Positions 22,307 through 32,791 of a stretch of 64,000 nt of DNA are shown here, one piece after another. Numbering within the stretch: position 1 is the stretch's first letter; each line of letters opens with the position of its first letter. Position numbers and translations under genes: made by a program. Origin of the DNA: Morella rubra (lineage: Eukaryota; Streptophyta; Magnoliopsida; Fagales; Myricaceae); assembly GCA_003952965.2 (NCBI GenBank), contig CM025855.1:10388174-10452173 (forward strand). The letters are read 5' to 3'. Under the pieces are notes generated by a model. The model worked only from the letters and a program-made list of their open reading frames with translations. It was not told the origin of the DNA and did no database searches.

Positions 22307-22975
22307 GTGTCTTCGTGTGAGATGGATTCGTTTACACCTACATCAAATATAAGCTCATTCCCCAACGGTTTATTTGACCCTATTGACGTTGATGAGACCA
22401 TTACTAGTCCTATTGCTCCTGAATATGAGAATCCTACCTTGGTTCCAGAAGATGCACCCACTAAAAAGAGCAAAAACTCTCGTAGCAATATTGTATGGGA
22501 TCATTTCACTAAGACTTTTTTAGTCGTTGACCTTCAACAACCTGTGGTTAGATGTCATCATTGTAAGAGCCCTATTGGGTTCCACCCTAATAATCGTGGG
22601 ACCTCAAGTTTTAGAAGTCATCTCATACGTTGTTTGGTATATAAGAGGAAGCAAACCCTATTAGACACGACTCAATCTAGGTTGACATTTGATGCTTCGA
22701 AAGCAACGGGGAATGAGTCGGGTGCTTTGAAGGTGGAAAATTATAATAAAAAGGATGTCAGGAGAAGGATTGCTAAGTGTTTGATAATAGATGAGATTTC
22801 ATTTAAGACGATATAGAAGCTGAAGTTTAATACATTGGTTACTAGGCTTGAACCTTGCTCCAAAATGCAATCTAGATATACATATATGAATAGAGAGAGA
22901 GAAGTTGGAATTGACATTCGTTAGAGAAAGCTCTAGGGTGTCTTTTACCACTGATACATGGACAACAATTTAAAA
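22307..22975 (+). pseudogene. hAT transposase, BED-finger N-terminal part
   Basis: An open frame from 22307 to a TAG at 22816 encodes 169 residues. A BED zinc finger sits at about residues 59-109: NIVWDHFTKTF, then CHHC and a HLIRC end. After the stop, hAT-like sequence continues (KLKFNTLVTRLEPCSKMQSR, then SFTTDTWTT-like residues near 22950) until similarity ends abruptly near 22975. The catalytic domain and the dimerisation domain are absent. The start could also be the internal Met at 22322, which gives MDSFTPTSN. This is the front of a hAT-type transposase related to the RICESLEEPER/DAYSLEEPER group, truncated by a later insertion or deletion. It could have a residual expressed short product, but nothing shows that. 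Confidence 0.72.
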
Positions 22976-22977
22976 TA

Positions 22978-23210
22978 TAAGGCTAAATGCACCCCATGCC
23001 CCTGTGGTATGCGAGAGTTGCATATATGCCCCTATGGTAAAAGTTCTTTTAACATCCCTAAGGTAATACTTTCTTCCATAAAATGCCCCTCCGTCTGCTT
23101 CCCTTTTAAAAATCTAACGAGAAGTGGTAACGTGGCAAACATAAACACATCTGCAACAAAAAAAAACTCCACTTGTCCTCTAGACCCACTCTTGCCAAGT
23201 CATATGTCCA
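22978..23210. mobile_element. End of an unidentified repeat element
   Basis: The block has the style of transposon termini built from repeated short phrases (atgcccctgtggtatgcgag, atatgcccctatggtaa, catccctaaggtaat). It begins exactly where hAT transposase similarity stops. The opposite inverted end was not found, so family and length are open. Confidence 0.4.
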
Positions 23211-23945
23211 GTTAGCATGCACATCACCCCTTTATCCAACACATCAATGACATATTAAAAAGAAAAGAAAAGAATTTGGTATAAGCTAAACAGCGCCGTT
23301 CAGCTTATCCCTTCTCCCCCCCACGATTCTTTTAGGCATTTTTCTACCAAATTCCTCCTCCACTGCCTGGTAGATGAAGGCAACCCTAAAAAAAGGCATC
23401 CTTAAATTCTCATAGCCATTTCTTCCCCAGATTTGAAGATAGCAAGCAGGAGCACTTCCTTGGAAGAGAAGAAGCTTCTGATTTGAAGAGAAGGAGCACT
23501 TTGACATTGATGATTTGTGTGGTCCCCCTTTCTAATCTAGAAAGGAGCCAAAGTCTTGTGTTTAAAGGTTAGCCGAATGTTGTCCTTTTTTCTATTATCG
23601 TCCCTAAGTGTTCTTTTTGTTCTTTATTCATGAGTGGAGGGCCCCATTTGTGTGGTGGTGTTGGTTTGGCAGTGACATTTGGGATTGGGATGTGAATGTT
23701 GTTTGTCTGCATGTGTTTTGTCTTACATTTAGTTGTTATAAATATCTCCATGTGGTCCCCATTTTATGGATACGATTTTTTATTGCTTTGTTGGTGTCAT
23801 AACCAGACCATATTAGATTGTAATATTAGTCCCGAGTTATTGTGAATTTATTTGTCTCCATGTGGTCCCCTACTCTAGTTGAGATGACTTTCTCATACAA
23901 GTACAACAACACATTATTTATGAACAAGCCTAACAAAAGTTGACT
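23211..23945. other. Unassigned sequence between hAT fragment and copia gag
   Basis: Probably the interior of the element starting at 22978. No domain is recognised in any frame. Confidence 0.3.
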
Positions 23946-24946
23946 TTGTAGAACCTACGAGTATTTATGAACACCATGGTTATTCATGTGACCATACCTT
24001 TTACAACCATGGCATTGAACACCACTCTCTTCCTTTTTCTTTTGATCTCCTTTATCTTTCTTATCAAAGTTCTTCCAGTTCAGTTTGTTGAAGGATTTCG
24101 TGTTTCCCTTCTTATCCTTTCAAATGCTACCTTTCTTGAATTTGAAAGCCTTTCGAAACTTCTTAACGAAAATAACTATATCATCATCTTGAATGGAATC
24201 ATCATCTGATGTAGAATCACCTTCCTCTTTGATGGTTTTAGGAGCAATAGACTCACCATTTCTAGAGGAAGGAAATGTCAGCTCATATGTTTGTAAGGAT
24301 CCAACCAACTCATCAATTTTAATCTCATCTAACACCTTACTCTCTTCTATGGCAGTGATTTTAGATCTAAACCTTTTGGGGAGAGATCTCAAGACTTTTC
24401 GAATTACATTTGATTCTGGAATTTTCTCACCAAGGTTAAAACTACCATTAACTATGGTTGTAAGTTTTCCATAGAACTCATTGAAACTCTCGTCATCTCT
24501 TATTCGATTCTCTTCGAATTTAGATATATTCAGCTGAAGTTTTGAATCCTTTACGGCCTTAGTTATTTCATGACTAAGGGCTAGGACATCCCAAGCATCC
24601 TTTGCAGTCACACAATTCGATATTCTTATAAATTCTTCAGGCGACACACTCATGACTATAGCATTTATGCTTTTACTATTTCAACTTGAGGATTCCCTTT
24701 TCTCATCCGTCCGTTTTCTAGGCTCCTTAACAATAACTACCCCATCAGCTCCATCTTCCGGCCTAGACCAACCTATATCTACAGTTTTCCACACTCTCTC
24801 TTCTATAGATTTTAGGAAGGCCTTCATTCTAACTTTCCAATATGTGTAATTTGAATAATCAAAGTACGGAGGTACATAAAGAGACTTACTTCCATCCATT
24901 TTGAACACAAATTGGGTTAGGAAACGAATTCATGCTCTGATACCAA
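23946..24946 (-). mobile_element. SIRE-like copia gag region with primer-binding site
   Basis: Read on the minus strand, a primer-binding site (ttggtatcagagc, 24946-24934) is followed by gag. Gag starts MDGSKSLYVPPYFDYSNYTY, contains NCVTAKDAWDVLALSHE, SFNEFYGKLTTIVN and VLRSLPKRFRSKITAIEE, and ends in a zinc-knuckle-like CHGCKRYGHM near 23990. This is the UBN2-type gag of copia elements. Pol is not present to the left. It is broken and adjoins the LTR starting at 24948. Confidence 0.8.
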
Positions 24947-24947
24947 T

Positions 24948-27900
24948 TGAATAACCTAATTTAGACCCAAAGCAGTGTACAAAATACCTAGAAGGCGGTG
25001 AATGGGTAACTTTAAAAATTTATAATTCTATTTTTAAAGACAATAAGATATGAACAATAATATTCACTCCAATATAACCTGACCTAGATATTATCAATCC
25101 TAATCAAATGCTTTCAATTCCAAATGCACCTAACAATACTCAGTCAAGTCTATTTTAACATAAATCTAATTAATCACGATCCGTAAAAACGCTCTGTAAA
25201 ATCTACGAAGAACAAAGTACGATTCTGATCTAACTATAGTAGACTCTGAATAAACTACAAAAAACGTAACTTACAGATTCACATACAAATTTGATCAACA
25301 ATCAATTTAACAACACAATACAGATTAGATAAAATTGATCTAATCTATTACCAGCTTTACCTCATGAAGACGTTCTTGTTACCTCTCTTTCTTTGAACCT
25401 TCAAAGATTAGTTTAGCAATACACAACACAAGAGAGGTTAGTAATCACAGCAAATCTGTAAATCAAAAACAAGAACAAGACATTCACCACATTGACAACT
25501 GAGATTGGTGACAAAAAGAAAAACTCCTTAAAGAAACTTCTTTAAGGAGAAACAACTCTCAGGGCCCTAGGCCGGTAACTTGAATCTTCATTACTTTCAA
25601 ACACTGGTTACAAAGTGATATTTGACTATTAGACTCTTCTAGGCTAATCCTATCCCTTTCGAACCATTCCTAAGCAAATTGCTTAGATCTGTAACTTGCA
25701 ACAATCTCAAAATGTTTGAGCAAGTTTGAAAGATGACTCAATCACCAAACCACAACCTTGCTAATCTTAACGCATGAACTCACGCAACCAGCAACTTCAA
25801 GAGCTGGAACTCCAACCTTTGTTGACATTTCCAGCAACCACTGAAAGTCTTTCTTCCATAAAGGATTTTGCTGGTGATCTTAACACACGAATTCACTTAT
25901 TATATGTAATCTTTTATGCATAATACATCAAGATCTCTCAATGAAAATATGATTGATTCTCCAAGAGATTCTTGAAACTCACAATCTGGTCACACAACAT
26001 TTTTCTCTCAAAAATCATTTTTCAATGAATGAACGAACGTAATTTTTCTAGGGACCAATTATATGAGTGGGGGTAAAATGGTCAAGCAATGGGTAAGTGC
26101 AAAGTGACAAAAACTGCTTCTGTTATCACTTGCCCATGTAAACTTCACAATTTTCAATTTCTAACCAATTTCTTCTAGAAAAACTAAAGAAGACTAAAGT
26201 ACCCCTTGTAAGTTTTTCATGTTAATGCCAATAGATTTTTTACAAAATTCAACACGATGTCAATTTGTAGATTGCTAGTTGTTTGACTTTGGACTAATTG
26301 TGATATAACCTTAAATATATAATTGCAAGAACAACAAAATCTTTAAGTCAAGATTATTTAATTAAAGTCCAAGACACTTAATTAACCAATCAAGATAGTT
26401 AAATAAACGTTTTAGTTTATCAAGACAACCAGAAAGAGATATGCAATCAAACCATAAAATCATGCACAGATTTTTTGTTCACGAAGTGAAAACTTCTTTG
26501 AAGGGTCTTTCAAGAAGTAAAAACACTCCAGGTGAAGGCCACACTACTGATTCACTATGACCAATTTTATAGTTGGTGATCCTATAACCCTGTTGTCTAT
26601 CCAGATTTCCCAACTTGCAAAGCCACTTGAAAAACATTATCAAGTTAGTACTCGGCACTCATTTCTTGATCAAAACTCTAATCTCATTTTGGTGGATGTC
26701 TTGTGAACTTACAGGTGCCTTCAGTTTTGAAACTCCAGCAACTCCCTTTGATAACTCTAAAGGTCTTTGGTGATTGGTGACTACTATCTTCAACAAACAA
26801 GTAGAGATGGTTGAAACCCAACACAAGCATATCTCTACTTCATCATTTTTCCAATCTTTAGGAAGCAACACTTTCTCTCAATTGATATCTTCAGTAAACA
26901 CAATGTGGAGAAAAAATCAAAGAACAAAGGAACTTTCAAGTGTATAGCATATGAGAGGCTAATTAAATGAGAGAGGCTTTATCAGTAGGTATTTATAGAG
27001 CTTGGGTAGGGGTAGACGAGTCACATAGATTCTTGAACCAGTTTGGGTGAAGTTACAACAACCTAAATTGATTCTGTTATTTTTATCGTTAGCCTAACTT
27101 CAGTTTGACCTCGAGCTAACTCCGACAACTATAATACTCCAGAATATTCTTGAATTCGTTTAAGATCTTCTAGGTAGTTGGAATCATCCTTCTGGAAGCT
27201 TCATTCACTTCCTACATTCTTCTAGGTAGTTCCTTCTTGTAAATCACATAAAAAAACCAAATTGTTTTACATGATTTGTAAACCAAAAATACACTTAATA
27301 TAATAATGTTTTGGCATGGTAATTTTGCCAACTAAAGTAAAGCATTTACATAATCCGAAAGAGAAAATATACTGTTTTTTCAGTATAAGCTTCTAGCTCA
27401 ATACTTTAGATGTAATATAAAAAAATTCTTTATTGTCTTCATTATTAGTTTTTGAAAATCAAGTTTAGACCCAAAACTATACCTAGAGGGGAGGGTGAAT
27501 AGGTATTGAAAAATTTATGCCAATTTTTCTTTTTCCAAAAATTCCAAATCATGCGCCAAATCAGATTTAAATCAACAAGCTATTAACTTAAGATTTCCAG
27601 TTGTTTGATTTGATACTAATTGTAATCTAACTTTGAAAACAATTTTGATATAGTAGTAGATTCTTTAAATCAAGATTGTTGAATTAAGGTTCAAGATACT
27701 TAATTAATCAACCAAGACAATTAAAAAAAATTATTAAAGCACCAAGACAGCTAAAAGAAATCAAGCAACCAGTCAAGAAAATCAACACAGTGATTTTTCG
27801 TTACGAAGTGAAAAATTTCTTGAAGTGTCTTCCTCCAAGAAACAAAAACACTACGGGTGTAAAAAGCATACCACTGATCCACTATGAACTCAAGCTTTAC

Positions 27901-28720
27901 AAACTGGTGATCCTAAGCAAACTTCGTCGCCTATCCAGATTCTCCAATTTCGAAAAGCCACTCGAGAAACTTCTCGAGCCGGTGCCCCACACTCAATTCT
28001 TTGACCAAAACTCTTATATGTTAGAAAGTGGATGCCAATGAACTCATTGATCTCTTCAGCTCTCGGAACTCCAGCAGCAACTTTTGGAGAACTTTGAAGA
28101 TCTTACGTGATTTTGGTGATTGGCATCTTCAATATCCAAGTATAAATGGTTGTATCAACTTTCAGTAGATTTCTACTTCTTTAATCTTCCAACCAATGGG
28201 AAGTAGCAACTATATCAACTTAACTCTTCATAAAGCATTATAGAGAGAGAATCAAATAATAAGAAACATATATGAGGATTTAAATGTGTTTGACAATTAT
28301 AAGGCTCAGAATATGCATGAAGCTCAGCATGTGGGTATTTATAGAGCTTGGGTAAGGGTAGTCAGATCATTTAGGCTATAGAAACTATTTGGACGAAGTT
28401 CCAACTAATAAAACAATTTCTGTTGAAATCTCCGTCAGGCTAACTCCATTCTAACTTTGAGCTAACTTTACCAATTGTAAAACTCTAGAACTTTCTTCAA
28501 ATTGTTCTAGACCTTTTAGATATTTGAACAGACCTTCTGGAAGCTTCACGTTCAGTTTACATCCTTCTTGTGTGTACAAACCAAGTTGTTTTTACATTTT
28601 TCTAAACCAAAAATATATTTTTAAAAATACTATTTTGACATGGTTGATTTGTCAATCTTACATGAGCATTTACAGTTTCAATGTGATATAACCATTGAGA
28701 TGTATATTCTTAAAACTGAG
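24948..28720 (-). repeat. Three related LTRs in tandem
   Basis: The stretch behaves as three head-to-tail copies of one LTR family, all minus-strand: about 24948-26250, 26255-27455 and 27460-28720. Copies two and three align over their length (for example attgtrayawaac, gtgatytttygtt, acgaagtgaaaa, ggtatttatagagcttgggta). Copy one shares with copy three the LTR end (ctaaatttagaccc / tttagacccaaaac, ggcggtgaatgggt / ggagggtgaataggt). The first joins the primer site and gag at its left. Internal boundaries are approximate. No coding sequence is seen. Confidence 0.6.
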
Positions 28721-30120
28721 TAAATTTCTTCTCGATTTAGAAGAATATAATGCCTTGTTGTACACAAATTTGTTCATTCAGAGCCTATAATATAGGCTCT
28801 TCCTGAGCCTTCAATTAGGTTTGCAGAACCTGAGATGGTATTGACATATTCACTAGATGATCTTACAAAGTATTGAAAATATTTTTTCTCTTTTAAGATT
28901 TTATGCGTTGTTGCAGTGTCTGCCAGACAAAAATCATTCTCGACTATCTTGGAGTGAATCAATGCATGATATGAATTCATGTTGCTTTACACATATAAAG
29001 TATATGTATTAATCATCATTATCATTATGGCCATGAAAAGAAAGCTCTAACATTTTATTTCATCATAAAGAAAATACATTAATTTATTAGAACATTTCCA
29101 TCACCAATCAAATGATTAATTTTTTTAGTAGGATCTTCAAAGAAATCTAAAACATCAAGATGAGTAAAATCAACTCCATCAAAACTATTGAGACATTTAT
29201 TATGATTAACAAAATTCATTTATTTTTCTTTCCCATTCAGAGAGGCTTGGTACAAGTCAACCAAGTGCCTTGGTGTACGATAGGTACAAGACCAATGCCA
29301 TTAATCCCACACCAATAACATTTTTCTTCATAATTCTTTTATGGTTTATACTGCAAAATCTTTGTCTTTTTCTTGTTTGGTATTTCCTCACTTTTGGTGG
29401 TTCATTGTTGAAGAATTGTTATTCCACTTCTGGTGATTTACCCTTTTGTTCTTTTCCCGACCTCGATCGACCACGACCGTAGTTCCTTTTATGAAATAAT
29501 GTCTCGTTCATTTAAGGGAGATAGACTTCATTCGCTTTAGGAAATGGTTGAGAATTGATTGGTCGGAACTGATAATTTTTCATCAAAAGCTCATTATTTT
29601 GTTTAGCCACAAGAAGACAAGAAATCAATTCATAATATTTTTTAAGCTTTTACTCTCGATATTGCTGTTGCAAGAGCATATTCGAGGCATCAAAAGTAGT
29701 AAATATTTTCTTTAACATGTCTTCTTCAGTGACCTTTTCTCCACAATATCAACCTTGAGGTGATTTTGAACAAAACGTAGTTATACTCCATATTTAAAAT
29801 CTTGCAACCTCAGGTGCATCCAATCATATTGATTATACGGATTTCTAGTGATCGTATCTCTCATTTAAATTATTTTATAAAATAAGCGGATCTTTTATTG
29901 TAAGATATTCAGATTTCAATTCTTTATAGAGATGATACCGTATGAAAATCATTGCTTTGGTGTGATCCTGTAGGGATGTGTCATGTTCCTGCCAAATAGT
30001 ATTTCCAAGATTCTTAACATCAAGATGAATTTCAGCATTAAGAACCCATAATCAAGATTTAAAGGTTTAATGGTCATTTATAATCATAAGATTCATAACA
30101 AACATGAAATTTCAGCAATT
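28721..30120 (-). mobile_element. Copia gag and protease-region fossil
   Basis: Read on the minus strand, pieces of a common plant copia gag can be followed from about 30060 to 29220: similarity to LNAEIHLDAKNLG, YNYVLFKITS and a zinc-knuckle segment near 29320. A later piece at 28980-28774 contains VENDFCLADTATTHKILKEK and VNTISGSANLIEGSGRA, which in this family lie at the protease start. The element has many breaks and neither LTR is identified. It is older than the hAT inserted at 30209. Confidence 0.7.
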
Positions 30121-30208
30121 TTTATAATTGTTAATATAGCATTACCCAAAACCAATACAAGAAAAGTCTATATAAAATCAAGGCCCAACTAGTGGACTAT
30201 TGCTGAAT

Positions 30209-31451
30209 AGGGTGGGTAACGTAGTACCGGAGGTAGAATCTCATTGGTACCTAATTTGGTATCCATTTACGGTCTGACAATTTTCAAAATTTCGACAATT
30301 CTTGAATCGGATGCCAGAATTTCAGCAAGGGAGATAGATCACAAGTTTTAATCCCAATCAACGTAATCAACGCAAATTTTCAACATGATCAATGAAATCA
30401 GACATATTCATGTTCATAACTCTTTAAATCCAAAACAAATTCAATCTTATCCTCCAATATTATCTCTGATTATCAATCTCCCATCCTCTAATCTCCATAC
30501 ACAATCAAAACATTAAGCAAATAGTCAATATTAATTCCAATGCATATAAATACTAAATAGATCACAAGTTTTAATCCCAATGAATGCAATGAATGTAATC
30601 AGACAGATTTATTTCATACATTCATATTTCATAAATCATAGATTTACCGTAATCAACACAAAACAAAAGCCCCAAATTCAAAATCTGTCCACACTCCATA
30701 GTGCTTGACATGCACACACTTGCACAAAAATAAAATAAAATAAAAACAATGAAAACAAATAAGGAATACAAAATCAACAAATATTGATATAAACAAAATA
30801 TGAAAAAATAATCAATGGGTGGGGTGGCTCGGTGAGAGAGACAGAGGCGAGGCAGGGAGAGGCAGAGCCACAAAAGAGAGAGATCGCTGATCGGTTGAGT
30901 GAGGCAGGGCCGCCGAGACTAGAGAGAGAGAGAGTTCAGTTGAGAGAGGCGTGGTTGCAGGCTGAGAGAGGCGCGACTGAGAGAGGTCAACAGAGAGAGA
31001 AGCGGTGTGGGGAGAAGAGAGAGAGAGAGAGCGCACAAATCAAGAGAGCAGTGATCAACAATTGGCGAGCCAGTGAGGGCTGAGAGATTGAGAGAATTCG
31101 GAGAGTGAGAGCAGAGAGAATTCGAGCAAATTTCAAAGAATGAGTGAGTGTGTGAGAGGCGATGCACACGGGGGGGGGGCGGGGCGGGGGGGGGGGGGGG
31201 GGACTCAGGAAGTTAATAACCCTAGACAACTAGGGGTTTTTTTTAATAAAAAATTTGGGTATCAAAACGATACCAAGGAAAAAAAATTCCACGCATCTTA
31301 GAGGAATTACTGGTTTTGCATCTGGTTCTGCCTGGTAGGCAATATCACCTATCGGGTCTAGCTTCGGTTCTCGATGGGAGCCAGTGGCCAGATGTGGAAG
31401 TCGGTACCAGAACTGAAGTTTCGATATCGGCGGTAGTTTTGCCCACCCCTA
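30209..31451. mobile_element. Non-autonomous hAT element (1243 bp)
   Basis: An 8-bp direct repeat ttgctgaa flanks the element on both sides (30201-30208 and 31452-31459), the signature length of hAT transposons. The ends are inverted: tagggtgggtaac on the left and, on the other strand, taggggtgggcaaaac on the right, matching the common hAT terminus. The interior has no transposase but includes a strongly GA-rich block (30828-31165) and a G-run (31170-31202). On the minus strand that block looks like the pyrimidine-rich leader of a former hAT gene. Confidence 0.85.
31170..31202. repeat. G-run
   Basis: Thirty-three bases that are all G apart from two C interruptions, with runs of 10, 4 and 18 or more G. 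It could form a quadruplex; its exact length is also prone to assembly error. Confidence 0.85.
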
Positions 31452-31459
31452 TTGCTGAA

Positions 31460-32538
31460 GAACTCAATGGGCCTTATCATTCTCATAGACACTTAAAAAC
31501 ATATTTTCAAAAACACAAAGAAATGGTTTTTCTGCTCGATCTCATGATTTAGATGACTTAGTCAGTCACTTTACATCTTATGATCAATGATCAAACATAA
31601 CCTTCTACGAAACTTATCCATATCGCATGTTGCATTGATTGTAAATATTTGATATATCATTTTTTTTAAATAAACCCATGGTATTTTTCTGATTAGCTAT
31701 TGATTACTCCGTTTTCAAAATATTATTTTGTTTCATTATTAATTTTACACCAAGTCTTGTTGGTTGAAAGCCTAAGACGTGACAGTCCGTCCACTTCTCT
31801 CTCATGTTTTTTTTTCGTCATTACACTCTTTGCCCCTCTTTATTAAGACCAAATGATTGATAACAACATAATTTTTTAAACTTAAATCAAAATAATATTC
31901 TTTTAATCCACCCGAGATGATTTTGTCATTTGCTTACTTTATATTAATAGCCCATGCCAGCGCATTTACACGTGAAGCAAAACATGCTTTATAGCTAGAA
32001 TCTCGCATGTGGTTTGATCATTGTTAGATAGTTAGCCAATCAAGTTAAGCCACGTGAGGGTATTTCAGATGATTTCCAGGTAGGCGAATTAAAGCAACGT
32101 GATCTTTTGGTTTTCTGTACCTCGTGGTTTATGCCGGCCTGGAGCTCCAGAATTAATGTCTGTAATCCTTAATTGAAGCCGCTAATTTCAAACATTAGGA
32201 CTTTTATAAGTTTCGGTTCAGTTTAACTTGCAAAATTTAAAATTCTAGTTATGTTATTAATATATTATATATATATAATACTATAAGCTTTTTATTTTTA
32301 CATTTTCTCTAGACTTTATTAGATCGTAATTAGTTATTCAATAAGGTGGAGAACTAAATGTCAACCATATGTATATGACAAATTATTCCCGGTTGTTTAA
32401 GTGCAATTTAACAAGAGTCAAGTCTCTAATAATTGATCAAGTTGGACTTTTAATAGATAAACTCGATCAATATTCCTATTTTTCTGTTGTTTAGGTGAGG
32501 TAGAAGTGAACCTAAAGTTCTCATTTTTTTTAATCATA
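31460..32538. other. Intergenic AT-rich sequence
   Basis: No gene, RNA gene or repeat pair is recognised. The first ~100 bp are the flank into which the hAT at 30209 inserted. Confidence 0.4.
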
Positions 32539-32548
32539 AATTAGATAA

Positions 32549-32781
32549 ATATTAGTCCCCAAGGGCAATAGCAAAAATATGGTTGGGAGCACGGACTTCT
32601 ATACTCTTGGACGAACTGTAGCCAATTGATGAGCGTGAGTTCGATTCTTACCACATGCGAACGAGTTATTGACTTAACTGATACTTTATCTGTGGAGTTT
32701 GTTCAAGTATTTGGGGTTTGCTTTGGCCCATCAAGTCTTATAAGAGGCGCCCATAGATTTCCCCATTACCAAAATAATAAT
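32549..32781 (+). mobile_element. tRNA-derived SINE
   Basis: The 233-bp insert is flanked by a perfect 10-bp direct repeat aattagataa (32539-32548 and 32782-32791). Its 5' part resembles a tRNA gene: a degenerate A-box region around ttgggagcacggactt (about 32583-32598) and a B box gttcgattc (32639-32647). It ends in a short A-rich tail (aaaataataataatt). This structure fits a plant tRNA-derived SINE copied by LINE machinery and driven by an internal RNA polymerase III promoter. The A box is weak, so the copy is probably old. Confidence 0.68.
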
Positions 32782-32791
32782 AATTAGATAA

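Noticed and set aside
30812-31229. Ser/Leu-rich frames on both strands across the GA-rich block
   Set aside because: They are produced by the (GA)n/(CT)n composition inside a hAT element, not by a gene.
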